Shown: one piece after another, positions 45,720 through 58,248 of the stretch
How positions within the stretch are numbered: position 1 is the stretch's first letter
Layout of the letters: the number at the start of each line of letters is the position of its first letter
DNA from: Platycnemis pennipes
Taxonomy: Eukaryota > Arthropoda > Insecta > Odonata > Platycnemididae
Length of the DNA: 64,000 bases
Assembly (NCBI GenBank): GCA_933228895.1
Contig: OW121846.1
Coordinates: 110,253,054 to 110,317,053 of the forward strand
Direction: 5' to 3'
Notes under the pieces: model-generated
Seen by the model: only the letters and a program-made list of their open reading frames with translations
Databases searched by the model: none
What the model was told of the DNA's origin: nothing
Program-made: the position numbers and the translations under genes

Positions 45720-46530
45720 ATTATTACATTTGATCACAGAACTGGACAGTGTTCAGTCACAACAGCTACTTCAAAAGAGTACTAGGGTTTTAGCAGTGTT
45801 AAAAGATGTTACGATAGGTTTGGGAGCTAATTGCAATTATTAGAAGACTTAGGTTGGGAATCATTATCTAATCGTGGGCTAAAATACAGAATAAATATCC
45901 TGCCGCCATTTAAGACGGGCAAATTCTCTGAAGAAGTTGGGAGTATATTTAAAATACCAGCGTAGTATGCCAGGTTAGATAACTGAAATAGATTGCAACT
46001 AGAGAGATAGATAGTAAGACGAAGGCTTAAAACTATGTTTTCTGCGCACGACTAGCGACAAGAGTAGATTAATCCATGACATCAGGGGAAAACTTGAATA
46101 GATTTGGTAGCTTTTGATGTAGAAGAATAGCCTAGAGACTTCTCAACATGTACATGTTTGGATATTACTAACACATGCTCGCTATGGGAAGTTAAGTTAA
46201 TTGATTGATAATTACTTAAATTATTTAAAGATACTCCCGACCAATCAGTAACATTAATATTACTATTTAGAGGAAACCAATTCATAATTTACGACCAGTT
46301 ACACAATTATTGTGAATGCATCTAATATATTTCCTTAAGTAGTTTACCATTTTATACACTATAGTTTAGCACTTTACCTCTCGTTTTCTTGCACGTCGCA
46401 CATGTACGGAGTAGTTTTTTCATGCATGTATGATCGTAAGTGTAAATTTAATTCTATTTTGTTGTAACATGCATGCCCGGGATGGTTCGGTCCCAATCAC
46501 ACACCCTTTCAGTAGCATGAAGCATGGTTT
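45720..46530 (+). mobile_element. LINE family A, heavily diverged copy
   Basis: TTTGATCACAGAACTGGACA (about 45729-45748) and TAGGTTGGGAATCATTATCT (about 45850-45869), followed by CGTGGGCTAAAATACAGA, match the family A coding sequence at about 37-190 and 58244-58380. Many substitutions and indels follow. A poor match to the tail (CACACACCCTTTCAG) occurs near 46498-46512. It is an old insertion. Confidence 0.6.
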
Positions 46531-47344
46531 TTAAAGAAACCACCTAAAGACGCTGTAGAATGTTGCATTAAATTTGGCCAACAAAGCAAAATAATTACTT
46601 CGTCAGTGCAAGCAGGCTAGGATACGGCTGGAGTGACTGGAAGAGGGGCATGATTTGCACCAGCAACAAACACTTAATCGACGCACAGCTGGGTCGCTTT
46701 TCATGCACGTGATGTCGTCTTGTGTCGTCACACGATCGGGGTGGGGAGACTTGTTGAGGGGAGGTCGGGGGTGAGGGGGTAACTTTCCTCCTCGGGAAGA
46801 CGTGATGTGAATATACCACGAAAGAGCCAAGGAAGTTGGATCGAGACTGCGTGAGGCAAAACAAATGAGAAATCCTACATTCCGATTTTTGACACCGTTT
46901 CTACATCCCCCTAACATCAACAAACCCAAAACAATGGCTGACCAATAGTCTTACCCTACCATTCACCCAATGGACGTTTATTCGATTCTGTGGGCTACTA
47001 CCGTCTGCTTTCCCTCCAATGCTTGCATCCGAATTTAAAGACATCAGTCTTTTCCTCGTGCGTCTCAACTCCACTTCACCTCCAAGTGAAAAGACTTTAT
47101 TGTGGCTGCCATTGTTGACACCTCTTTTCACTACCTCAATCCCTAATATTAAAAAAAAATATGTCCCCCTCCGCCACTTCCTAAATCAACGCCCTACTCC
47201 ACGCATTCATAGCAATGGATTCCTTACACCTATGAACAATGAAGACCTCCGAGACCATTTTATCCCTATTCGCAATACCTTCAATAAAGTGGATGGTAGA
47301 GGCCAAGACTTTGTGGAATTCTATTATGTAGGAACCACATGTAC
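46531..47344. other. Unassigned region, C-rich on one strand
   Basis: Open frames at 46595-46929 (minus) and 47019-47348 (plus) show no domain. The plus-strand one ends exactly where the ribozyme-like motif begins and could be degenerate Penelope-like sequence, but I cannot identify conserved residues. Confidence 0.35.
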
Positions 47345-47375
47345 CTGATGATGCTTCAGAGAAGTCAAACATGTC
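47345..47375 (+). ncRNA. Hammerhead-like motif upstream of a Penelope-like RT remnant
   Basis: CTGATGATG, then a CTTC/GAAG helix with an AGA loop, TCAAAC and ATGTC. The first core block is perfect; the second reads CAAA instead of GAAA, which would abolish activity. An AATAAA follows at 47379-47384. The element-like order (motif, then RT) supports a Penelope link. Confidence 0.4.
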
Positions 47376-47464
47376 GAAATAAATCTCTTTAACCTATGGA
47401 ACGCTAAAGTTTTTACCTTTCATCCTACCTTCAATAAACTTACTTCCTTCACCTTCATTAGCGT

Positions 47465-47710
47465 CATCTACCTACAAACTATGGGATGTGCCATTGGAGG
47501 TAGGTTTAATCTTTCTTATGCCAGCCTTATACTCAGCCTCCTCCAGCAATCAATTGTATACACATTCCACCTAAAATCTCTGCCCTGGTTCTTACATCTA
47601 GACGACTTCTTGTCTGGCTGAGAACATCAATTCCAAAAAGTATTTCCTCACCTCCCTTAACGCGGCTCTTTACCTACGAGGCTTCTCACATTTAGCGGTT
47701 TTCTTCGCTT
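47465..47710 (+). pseudogene. Penelope-like reverse transcriptase fragment
   Basis: The frame at 47469-47618 reads YLQTMGCAIGGRFNLSYASL and, further on, LPWFLHLDDFLSG before a stop. This resembles the Penelope-like RT pattern QxxGxxMGxxxxPxYANLxM, then W.RYIDDIF. The second Asp-Asp pair is present, while the usual Pro-x-Tyr-Ala-Asn context is altered. In another frame FLTSLNAALYLRGF (about 47643-47684) continues the expected FLxxLN region, so at least one frameshift separates them. The recognition is mine by eye; a profile search should test it. Confidence 0.5.
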
Positions 47711-48265
47711 AGTTCCACGAATCCCCGCTAAGGTGACGGTATGAAAAACTGGAAAGGGGACACCCTCTTCCACCAATCTTCTAGATGTAACATGATAGAG
47801 GGCCGGGCATCACTTGGGTCCCCTCCTAAGTGGTTTGTTTCGCTCAAAGTGACGACAACAGGAGATAACTCATTCCCTCGGTCATTCGAGATATCTAAAA
47901 AACCGGTACTTTTTATTTCAAACACTTGTGTACAAGGTTTCACTTTCACCAGCCTAAGAATGATCCGTTCCACCTTTGTATTGCATTTATTCTCATGATT
48001 GCCTAATAATTTCATTGCATTTCATCCAGGGCGATCGCAAGTAGCAGCTAGGTTTTCAGCATTGCAGCGATAAGTTGTGAAAGGTCAAATATAAAATAAA
48101 GACTGAAACAAAGGCATTAAAAATGCATTACGTAGTGTACGTTTTGTCATTTTCAATCACTGTGCTGTTGGTAATATGCAACCAAAACATTGCTTATATT
48201 GGGTCAATGCAGTATTTTGTGGAATTCAGAGTTAAAGTCCTTATTAAACGAAAATCAAACCAAAG
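47711..48265. other. Unassigned spacer
   Basis: No gene or repeat recognised. Overlapping ORFs at 47728-48015 and 47741-47998 lie on opposite strands and lack domains. Confidence 0.35.
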
Positions 48266-48606
48266 GGGTTCGGGTTGACATGGTGGCTAGAGTACTGGCC
48301 TCCCATCCCGAGGCCCTGGGTTCGATTCCCGGCAGTGGCGGAATATTCAATGGAAAACTGGTCCCCAATTGAGTACCAAGTGGAGGGCATTTCAAGTTCA
48401 GCACTCCGTCCGTCGGATGGGACGTTAAGCCGTGGTACCCTTGGCGCCTGTCGTTAAGAGTAGGCTAATGCCGACGCCGGGTTTCTCTCCGCCCTTCCTC
48501 CATCCCCTGAAATCTCCTACCGTTACCCAATCACCCACCTATCCTAAATGGCGCAAATGACCTCAGCTGTCGATCGCCTCCCCTGAATAAACAACCAACC
48601 AATCCA
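48266..48606 (+). repeat. SINE family 1, complete copy (about 340 bp)
   Basis: The tRNA-derived head has an A-box-like TGGTGGCTAGAGTACTGG (48281-48298) and a B box GGTTCGATTCC (48319-48329). The body contains the conserved CCGTCCGTCGGATGGGACGT (48407-48426) and GCCGACGCCGGGTTTCTCTC. The 3' part has CCCAATCACCCACC and GGCGCAAATGACCTCAGCTG, and the copy ends in an AACAACCAACCAATCC-like tail. It serves as the reference for the interrupted copy at 7734-13713 and for those at 5233, 33845 and 60003. Confidence 0.85.
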
Positions 48607-49998
48607 AAATTGTAAATTATATTAATTCAATATTTAGTTCATATTACTTTAAAATTAACTGATTTCCTTCCAATTTCATTACTCACCTCTAGAAAATTTA
48701 TTATTCATATTAAAGAAAAATTCAAGATGGATAATGAAAGGCATAATACTGGATAATTATTACTGGGTGCTAGAAAAGAGTCTAGCTGTTGAGAGAAAGA
48801 GGGTAAAAATAGATCAATCCTCCTAGTCATCAACTTCACTTCAATTCACATAGATTTCAAATCTTAATTTAAGGCAATAGGCGAAACAACGAAATCATGG
48901 CCGACAACAATTTTCTCTGCAATTTGTAAAGATACCACAAACACTCATGCAATCCATCACAGTTCATTAAAAACATTGTTAATCGCTGAATTGCCGCAAT
49001 GTACATGCACATCACAACACACGGTAGCTCTTCAGTATTTAATATTCTCACCGAAATTGCTCAAGTGAAACTTATTGATGCCTATTCTGTAATTAAAAAT
49101 TGAAATTATATGTAACAGTTGGATAGTCTGTTTTAAATTGATATTCATTGAAGCCACAAGACGAGTGTGAAAGTATCTCCAACTCCCACAACATTCTAGG
49201 CCAATACTTATGGTCAGAGGCAATTAACAAGGCTTCTAAAATTCTTTTGTATCCCTTTAATATTCACAAGAACGATATTTTTATAATTACAAACCTATTA
49301 TCCTTCTTATCTTCTTCTTACTTAGTATCTTCTCACACCTCTACGATTAGCACTATCCGAATATCACAATAAAAGGTAATAAGTTTATACTAAAACAAAG
49401 TTATATCACTTTTTCACATTAAATCAGAGTCCAAGGCATTCATTAAAGCTCAGACAATTTATCTTCGCAACGAAATAATTTAGGACATAAACAAATAGAT
49501 TAAATGCACTCTATATGATCGACTAAAATCAATAAATTGATTCAGCAATAACGAACGTGCGAAATTTTCACTAATTTCAACAAATATCGAAGGTAACTCT
49601 GACACGGTGTTGAAAATGGGATACCCATATACTATACTATGAGATCGGGAATGCACATGCCCACAACAGAGAAAGGCAAACATTTAATTGGGAGAATATC
49701 TGATACACAGATGTAAAATAACAATGCACATTGATATCATCCCTATTCACTGCTATAGCATGGAAAACATTGACACATTTAATATTGCTAAAATAATTCT
49801 AATTATATTAATCTATCACTTCATACACAGCTTTTTATGCAATCTGATACTTTAATTATAGTCTTAATCCCTAATAGTTCAAACAAAGATCTCAAAAAGG
49901 ATATTTTTTTAAATTATGTATCAAATGCCAAGAAAAACAAACCTAGCGATTGAAAATGGCCGTAACGTCAAGTGCTTGGCAGTTGACGTCTTTTCTTC
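48607..49998. other. Unassigned AT-rich region
   Basis: No gene or repeat recognised. Confidence 0.35.
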
Positions 49999-50126
49999 GA
50001 TTGTGAGACGAAAAACCTTCGAACGTAAAGTTACATAATCACGCTTTCAATTGTTTTCGACGAATTACCAGCAACACCACGGAAACCGACTCTTTACGTT
50101 CGAACGTAAAGTTATACAATCGGCCC
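49999..50126. mobile_element. Possible small MITE with a 20-bp palindrome
   Basis: TTCGAACGTAAAGTTACA (about 50018-50035) recurs at 50099-50116 as TTCGAACGTAAAGTTATACA. There it is the right half of the perfect palindrome CTTTACGTTCGAACGTAAAG at 50092-50111. CGATTGTGA on the left and ACAATCGG on the right may be terminal inverted repeats. No duplication or transposase is visible. Confidence 0.4.
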
Positions 50127-50876
50127 CCAGGTCTTGCAATCCAAGCGTCGCAGGTTCGACTCTCACCTCATGCATGGATGTTATCATCGTCATAGGTTAA
50201 AGAACTTTGATTAAGTAGTTCAATATCTCCATAGCCAATCCTGACACCGGATTTCCATCTTCTTATACTCGTATTTCATAAAAGTCTTAACCATACCGAC
50301 CACCTACACATTCTAAATTGCAAAAATAATTTCAGCTCTCAGCGAGTTCCGCCAAGAATAACCAATACCTTGGTGATAGAATAAAGGGAAGTTTTAGAGC
50401 ACTACACTAACGCAAAAGTTGCCATATTCTGAGAGTGATGATTAAAAGTGATCCTGGGGCAGGGCTGACCTCGGCGAGGCGTTCGCGGGTCGATGAACTT
50501 CAAGTTATTTTCTGCCACTTTCGAGAAATAAAGGTTCCCAAGCTATGCAAGTCCTCACTTGGCAATACAATGACAGCTCCCCAACGACCACAAATTCCCC
50601 TTCCTCCGCTGATGATAGGCAGTGAAATGACTCCTGAGGAGTGCCCTGCGCGCCACTCATTTCTATTCAACTCGTCCCCTTACATCGTGACCACCGTGTC
50701 GCCCGCTGTACGGTCAACGGGCCCTCTATCCTCGGCTAATCATCACCTTCAATCAAGGATCCATGGCATTCGATTCCGAATGTGTGGTAACGGCCGAAAC
50801 CCCAAATACCACGCCTGGCCGAACCCCCAAATCCACGAAGTCTGAAAGCATGCTCTCTGACTTCAGCAGAGGGGAT
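50127..50876. other. Unassigned spacer with a possible SINE B box
   Basis: GCAGGTTCGACTCTCACC (about 50149-50166) followed by CATGCATGGATG recalls SINE family 2, but no A box is convincing. A 136-codon ORF at 50435-50845 has no domain. Confidence 0.35.
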
Positions 50877-51319
50877 CTACATAATACCCTGCAAGCCACC
50901 ACAAAGGTGTGTGGCAGGGAGTGATTTCTCACCAAGCATGCACTATATATCATGCACAAAAAAAGGAATAGTATTAATATACTAGTCAGAACTTCAATAT
51001 TTAAAAAAGATAGAAATTGCAAAGCAAACATGCAAAAACATTCTGTTAGTAGGGTTAGCTTTAAGTACTCATTCCAACATGCAGCTACCAATGCTATCCA
51101 TTGCAACTCTCAGATTGGACATATTTACCGTTATTCGTATCTCTAATTCTACGAGGGAAAAAGAACATTTTGAATCTATCAATTCGGCAATCAATTTCTC
51201 CAATTTTATGATTATGGTCCAGTCTGCGATAGTAAGTTGGGGTTCGCAAAATATTTTTACATCACTGAAAATATTTTCTTGGAATTTATTTAAGAGGTTA
51301 AGTCTAAATTTCAATTCGA
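50877..51319 (-). mobile_element. LINE family B, 3' end, reverse strand
   Basis: The plus strand reads ATCTACATAATACCCTGCAA, then GCCACCACAAAGGTGTGTGG from 50876, the reverse complement of the family B stem-loop and tail. Upstream on the minus strand are RFKMxFFSLVELEIR-like sequence and KFRLNLLNKFQENIFSDV (51314-51260), separated by a small deletion that shifts the frame. The 5' truncation is near 51319. Confidence 0.8.
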
Positions 51320-53269
51320 TCTCGATCGATCTTCAACTGGGATCTCGATTTAGACGCTAAGACCCTGCATTATACTCGTTTCTAAAGCAATACCAGAGAA
51401 ACATGACCTTCACAGGCTCGTTAGTGCATTTATTTTCAGATATTCATGAAACATAAATTCCATGAATTACACTTTATATTTCAATAGATAAAGGGCGAGA
51501 ATGAGCAATTATTGCGAAAAGTTAATTTTTTTATGTTGTTATGCTACATCTCATTTGTAAAAATCTGATATGATCCTATTATTTCTTCATTCCCCTGAGA
51601 TGATAATAAAATGTTGTTTCGAACTTCGCTTGTCTCTCAGTTATTTTCTCGCAACTGCAAATACTCCAGATCAAAAGAATGACTTGGATAGCAGTGGCGC
51701 GAGAGTTTTCTTTAGGGTGAAAAAAGTAAGCAATGAAAATTTGTGCAAGATGAATAATTTGCACCCGTAGCGCAATGCTGCAGATTTAAGGAACCTTATG
51801 TATGTAACTTATATCAGTATTTGTTCTCGAGCATGGGATAAAAGACGGTAAAAGTGATCATTCATTTTGACTCACATAGCTCTCCAATGGCCTCTGTCAC
51901 GTGTATTCAATATGTATTCCTCATGACGTGATTCTGATGGGACTGGGTTCCAATCCGTGAAGTAATCAATATATGTATGTACATTGGAGTATGTCAATTG
52001 CAATCTTTTATTTTAATGAGAATAGAATTGGAATTAGAAATGCGTTGGAACGTTTCTGGGAGAAAACAGTTCTTCCAGCCATCCTGTTGGCGTCTTAAGA
52101 TCAGAAGTGACCTTTTGACCTGAAAACTGGATAAACTTGTCACCCAGAGACGAACCAACGTGAAGGAATGCCCGGAAGCTCTTTTCATCAATGAAAAACT
52201 CTGCGAAACCTCAAATCCATTTTTGCTTAGATAACTTTCATATTATAATTGATATAAATTATATTTTCCTTTAAAGTTTGATAATGAGATAGGAGCAAAA
52301 TAGTTTGCGAGATGATTCATTTCAATAATAAGTTTCAATTTTGTATTATCATTCCATTTATTCCCGAAGATTAGTTGAATTTTGTCTTTTTTCACGAAAA
52401 AGGTGCAGTATAGTGAAATTAGTGTGGAAAAGAGTCATTAACCAATGAAATGTAGCAAACTATTACGTATTAATTGTCAATTAGTTGCACCACTTCCAGT
52501 GGAAAACAAAACACACAACAAAGTACAAGTGCTAGATTATTCACTTCTATCTACGCCGAAGTGATTGTCACTTTGTTACTGATTACTGTTACACTTATAT
52601 AACAATGAATTTGGCAAATACGTCCTTCAATTTCAGAGACGTGAGGAGAAAAGCAGCCAACGGTTTGGCTAATATATAAAATAAGAAAATAGATGAGAAC
52701 GGGAAAAAGAACGATCAAAGGGTGAGATAAATTTTAAATTGGCATAATGGGATTGACTATTACCTAGGCTGGTGGGAAAAGGAACAGAAATGTAACGTGC
52801 ATGAATGGGAATGTAATTCAAAATAATTTCTAGCATTTATAAAAATATTCTTTATCACTACTTAATGGGATATGCTATTTTTGAAACGTTAGGTTGGGTG
52901 ACCATGGTCTGCTTAAGTCCTTTTTATCAGCAAACAATAGTTTATCCTCCATTAATTATTTTAATTTGCGCTTTAATTCTAAGACTGCATTCAATCAGTT
53001 CGATATTTATGCCTCAGTAATGCCGGGATTTTCAAAATAATGGAGCCTTATGTAAAGGATATATCCAAGGCAACAATTCATTAATGTTCAATGAAAAAGC
53101 ATGGATATACGTCACAGAATATTGAAACTTAATGCATCACAATTATTCAATATTACTCAATATTAGTACAATATTATGACAATAATCACCGTACGGAGAT
53201 ATAAAGACAAATTCGCGCATTTGGAATCGTAAGGTAGACAACCAAAAAGTAAATTTCGCACTTCATTGA
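51320..53269. other. Unassigned AT-rich region
   Basis: No gene or repeat recognised. Confidence 0.35.
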
Positions 53270-53312
53270 GACAAAACCTATTTCGACGACCATGCCTCAA
53301 TGCAATCGTCAG
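53270..53312 (-). ncRNA. Hammerhead-like motif, isolated
   Basis: Minus strand: CTGACGATTGC, a loop, GGTCGTCGAAAT, then AGGTTTTGTC and TCAATGAA. The order matches the other ribozyme-like motifs in the window, with CTGACGA in place of CTGATGA. No Penelope-like protein is visible nearby. Confidence 0.3.
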
Positions 53313-56300
53313 ATAATATTAGAAATTGATATAAGCCTATTGTACGGACCAATTATGGTATAGCAGATATCACTACAAACAGGAACCCTTACATGTCAAG
53401 TGCTCAGTCGTTTAATGACTGTGGTGATAACTATTGTGGGGTCAAGTGGCGCGAGACGTCTTCGTTTCAATGTGCTAGTCTGCGCGGGAGGGTACCAAAA
53501 CTGAAGAAGTCATTTAACTGCATAAATGTGATGAATTTTCATCATCTGACAATAAATCACATATACTACAGTATAACGATTTATACTACAACCGAAGATT
53601 CATGGAAAAATATTCTTCTACTACTATTCATTCTGATCTCTGGAAGTCAACCTCGATATCTGAAATACCTATAACAACCAAGTAACAGACACAGTACCAC
53701 TTCCGACTTTTCCAAGCAATTCACATCGAAAATGTTACTATTCCATTTCGCCAATATTACTTTTCCCTCATGTAGTGATAGTAGAATTTGACTTCTAAGT
53801 GCTCCAAGCGCAATGGATTTAACACCTGCTCTGCCATAAATTTAACCCAAAACAAACTTTTAATTTTTTAAGGATTACACTTATGGTATGGTATTACTGA
53901 GGAGGTAATATTCTTAGTTAATATTAGGTATATTAACTAAATCCTTCTCTGATGAGATAATCAAACTCACGACCTTCTCGTTGTTTTTCTGATACACAAC
54001 CGACCTGTCTATCGTGGCCAATTGGCTGTTTCGCTATATTGGCATCAATATTTCGCTTCATTTCAAAAAATGGTCAAATAGCAACAGCACAAATTAGAGT
54101 CAATTATCGAACACCAAGTCACAATTTATTGATAGTGCTCCACTTTTATCCATGGGCTGACCTCTGGTCAATTTAAGAGTACGGGAATTGATTATAACAA
54201 AATTCATAGTCGTAAAAATATCATAAATTGAAGCATCATTGTTAATTTCCATGACGTATTGCAACCATGAAGAAAGAACTAGACGCATTCCATTCCCAAG
54301 CGATGTTGAAGCCAGCTTGAAAAAGTTAATTACATATATTCCTGAGTGTACCATGAGCGAATGGTTGAGTCGGTACAGTCCATTGCTGGCGTTAACATAC
54401 ACTTCCCTGATAGTACACATTTAAGTCATTGGTACCATGCAAGAACCACTGTCTCAACCCCAGAACTTCAGGAAGGCGAAAAAATGCTATGGTTAGTAAA
54501 GCATTTTGTGGCAGCGTTATAGGGCCGATCGAAAATAAAATAGCAATTACATACCCACGAGTGTCACTGAAAAAGTGTGCATGAATTTAGGAAGAAGCAA
54601 AAATTGATGTTGGCTCGAGAGGTTTCCACGGCAGTGATCAAAGCTCGCCTTGCGTCATCAATACCAACTCGCGAGGCAGGAGGGGCCTCGCCTAGCCAAA
54701 TTAGCTTCGAGGTTGCCATCCACTTAGCCTCTGTAAGCCGCTTAATCCACCATCTGATCGCTAGGGTGAAATCCTTGAGTTATTAGCAGGAGTTGTATCA
54801 TAAAAATTTAAGCCTAATATCAAAAATGTAAGCCAAACCAGAAGTGGAAATGGAGGATGGCTACCCCTTTCCGCTGCGCAAATCGCTGACGTAAGGAAAA
54901 CTGTTCAACAGAGCCTGGCACATTCTGCACAGTTTTCTTGGAACGCGTAAATGGTCCAGTACTCTTAGGAAGAGCAGGATATTTTTCGTAGCCTCCTCGG
55001 AGTGAGGAACATGTAATAATATTCCAGTAATATGTAAGAAAGAATATAATATATAGGAAAGTACCAGAAGTAATTTTGAGGTGATTATAATTGAATTACT
55101 TGGAAACCAGTTCCCTCATTCTTAACAAATCTCGTGATACAAATTTACAAAATGGACTCTTCTAAAATTAAGGAGGCTTTATACTTACTAGTCGAACTGA
55201 TGTTATATACTTTTGTCGCTGAGCTTTATTCGTTATGAGTGAGAGAAGTCCGTTAGCACGCATCTTCAAGAAAATGAAAAGATTTGGCGAGAAAAGTTGC
55301 AAAAAATACTAATGAACTAAGTAGTAGTAGCATAAATACATACAAATAATAGATATATTTACTCCCTCACCCTATTCGCTGAAAAAGAGGAGTGCGCTCG
55401 GCAACTACAATGAAAAATCGCTTCACAAAGTATGATTAGATGGAATGAAAAAAGTAAAATATCAGTAAGCGATACTTAGACTTTCACGCCTTGCATATAA
55501 CTAGTAGCGAAACAGACTCGTACTGAGCTTCGATTATGAAAGCACAATTGGAGATTTATATTATATTTTCTGAAACACAATTGGTCGTCTATTCGATGAG
55601 ATAGTCTTACGTTATTTCCTGTTGGCACCCATTGCAGGCTGACGACATGAAATTTATAAATGCGTCAAATTGATGCCACTCAGCCTCACGAAAATATGCC
55701 ACGTATCGTGACCCACATTTAAATAATCCCATTCTTATCCTGCCTCGTCTGCATCTCGGGCTTTATAACAGTCATTTAAGTTTTTTGACAAATCGTGACC
55801 TCGCAACTAGTGTATTTCCATGGACGAGGACTCCGACGCGGCACCCCAGTTGGTATCCCAATGTTCAAGTTTCTTCGCATTGTGCAGTACTGTTGGCACA
55901 GGTTGCCAGGTCACTAAGAGGCGTATTTCCGTTTTCTGTCTTCCAGCTCGCATATGAAGTTCCCAAGGGAAAAGAGGCACTATTGCGTGTGGGAATATCT
56001 TCTCAGAAAATTTCTGTATGAGTTGAAAAATGAAACTAGCATCTTAATCAGAGAAAGCTAGAGCTATATCTGATGAATATTTTCCTGGACGAGACTTTGG
56101 CGAGGAAAATAAAAAAATATTCGCGACCTAAGGCCTCCCTTGTGTCCTACAAATATAAAAATAATAGAACTTCCCTCACAAAAACACTGAAAAAACAACA
56201 TACTGTATCAGTGAGTATATTTTTTCAAATATATGAAGGAACGATGCTCCGAATACTGCAACTATTCCTTCACAGTGAAGATGTAGTACCACCACAGTGA

Positions 56301-56832
56301 GACGCGCCATGGGGAATACACCAAACACTGTTGCGTAGCTTACGATTTGTAATTGCATTGTAGTTAATGAGACTATAGCTTTATAGCCATGATAATAATG
56401 AATTTGCGTAACGTAAGAGATTCATTAATTCGATATCAAAGGCACTGTCTCTCGTATTATCCTAGCTCTACCAATGAAGGGTTCAAAAGAGAGGGTTCAA
56501 ACGAGTTCACATTATAAACACTAAACAATTAAGTATTTATCCAGGAAGTTGAGTCATGTGTAATCTGTTCAGCTCAAACACCATCCATTTTATGCCTCAT
56601 GGCTACAGTGTTGTGCTTTCTAATGTAGACAAAAACTTTTCTCCCAGTTTTTGAGACAATTCATTACAGCATGAATTACGTGTAATTATTGGAATACATT
56701 TCAGCATTCTACGGCATTGATACGCCACTTGTGTCATTAATTGGCAAATTCTTTGACTATAGTTGTCTATTTATAGTCTTTATATTGAAAAAATTAATTT
56801 ATACCATCAGCACTGCATCACATAATTTTATG
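53313..56832. other. Unassigned AT-rich region
   Basis: Over 3.5 kb I see only short ORFs without domains (for example 54100-54420 minus and 55785-56021 plus). No RNA gene or mobile element is recognised. Confidence 0.35.
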
Positions 56833-56912
56833 TTAGTAGTGCATGTTTGGTGATCTTCGCCCCCTGCCACACACCCTCGCGGTGGCTCGCAAGTATTACG
56901 TAGACGCAGACA
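56833..56912 (+). repeat. LINE family A 3' tail
   Basis: TAGTGCATGTTTGGTGATCT, then CCCCTGCCACACACCCTCGC and GGTGGCTCGCAAG, match the family A 3' end, with an altered tail TTACGTAGACGCAGA. Only the extreme 3' end is present. Confidence 0.75.
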
Positions 56913-57580
56913 CCAAAAATTGATCGTTTCAAAATTGCAACTTCTGCGCTTTGAAGTTTAATTTTATTTCTCACAGTTATGATACCGGACGATAAGAGCT
57001 CCATTGAAATTTTAACTGCAAACGAAGCTTGCGGAGAGTGCGATGGGCCGTAAAAATTAGCATTCATTTGATTTGCGTACTGAGAAATGTCATTGCAGTT
57101 ACATTGAATCTCCGCTTGGTTTGACAACAAGTAGCACACTCGCTTTATTATGCTCTTGCTCAATGTAAAGAGGAAAATGTATGTGCTCCAATCAGTCTAC
57201 CAGATGATGTGATGGCAGAGCACAAAATCGTCCTGAGCCCAAATGCGATAGAAGTTCATACATTCTGAATATGCAGGATAGGTCCAATCCAGGTTTTCTA
57301 ATAGTCATAATGTCGCTCCATGAGGATAACTATAGAGTTCTTCGATGAGCATTCACTTGGTTTAACACCCCAAATTCTCTAGTCTGAATTCCAAAGCTCT
57401 ACCCACATGGGCCCATTGCATGGAGAATGAAATAGGCTTAACCAATTACAGGACCCCAGGGCACGCCACAGTTGATGCAGGAAAAATTCTGAGCACTCTA
57501 GTATCAAAGCCGAATGCATTCGCCATGACGGATTTATAGGACTAGCTCTCCTGCACTCAAACATAGACGAACGCACTCTT
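56913..57580. other. Unassigned spacer
   Basis: No gene or repeat recognised. Confidence 0.35.
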
Positions 57581-58020
57581 TTCACGTTCATCGCACCGCG
57601 AAAAATCCCGCCTTTACGCGCACGGCGTGTGTCACCGGCCCAAGAAAGAGACGGTTGGAGGAGAGTGAAGGCAAAAAGACGAGGTGTAGAGGAGGAGGAC
57701 CAGCGAGTGGGCGTTGGGGCGTTGGCAAGCGGGGCGGACGTCGTACGCGAGCAAACACGGCCGTGCTTAAGGTTGGGGCACGGAAGCGAAACGGTCGGTC
57801 GCAGAAGGGAAACGGGCGGAAATGAGTGCCGTTCCTTCTCCCAGAGGTTATCAAGGAGAGTGAAGCCCGCAAATCCCGAGGCGTGCGGGGGAGCCTACAG
57901 AAAGTACGAGCCGAGATTTCCTTCACTTTTTTCCCCACTGGTGCTCCGCCTCCAACTCCGATAGACCGACCATCAAAGTCGGAAATGCCGTAGGAGCGCG
58001 TGTTTTCTGCCGGGTTGGCT
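57581..58020. other. CpG-rich patch
   Basis: High GC and many CpG dinucleotides, with open frames on both strands (57588-58073 minus, 57629-57964 plus) that are rich in Arg, Pro and Gly and match no domain. As with 37555-38165, a host regulatory island is possible but unproven. Confidence 0.35.
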
Positions 58021-58198
58021 TGCACCCTAACGATTCTAACTAACCACGGCAAGTACCAACACGTCGGTGGCAACAGGAAAAAAGTGAATGATGACAGACA
58101 ACCAAGGCATACAGAATGATCATAAAATGGAGATAGTTTTCACACATGAAGTGATGGAGACGATTGTGAGATGGGTCATTTAGCTTTCAACGCGTTCA

Positions 58199-58248
58199 CT
58201 AAAGTTCAGTAAAGATCAGTAAAGTTAAGTAAACTTCAGTAAAATCAG
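58199..58248 (+). repeat. Short tandem repeat, about 10-bp unit
   Basis: Five imperfect units of TAAAGTTCAG occur in a row (TAAAGATCAG, TAAAGTTAAG, TAAACTTCAG and others), ending exactly where LINE family A sequence starts. Confidence 0.7.

Noticed and set aside
50435..50845. 136-codon ORF as a gene
   Set aside because: No domain and no start or splice context; composition is ordinary for the local sequence.
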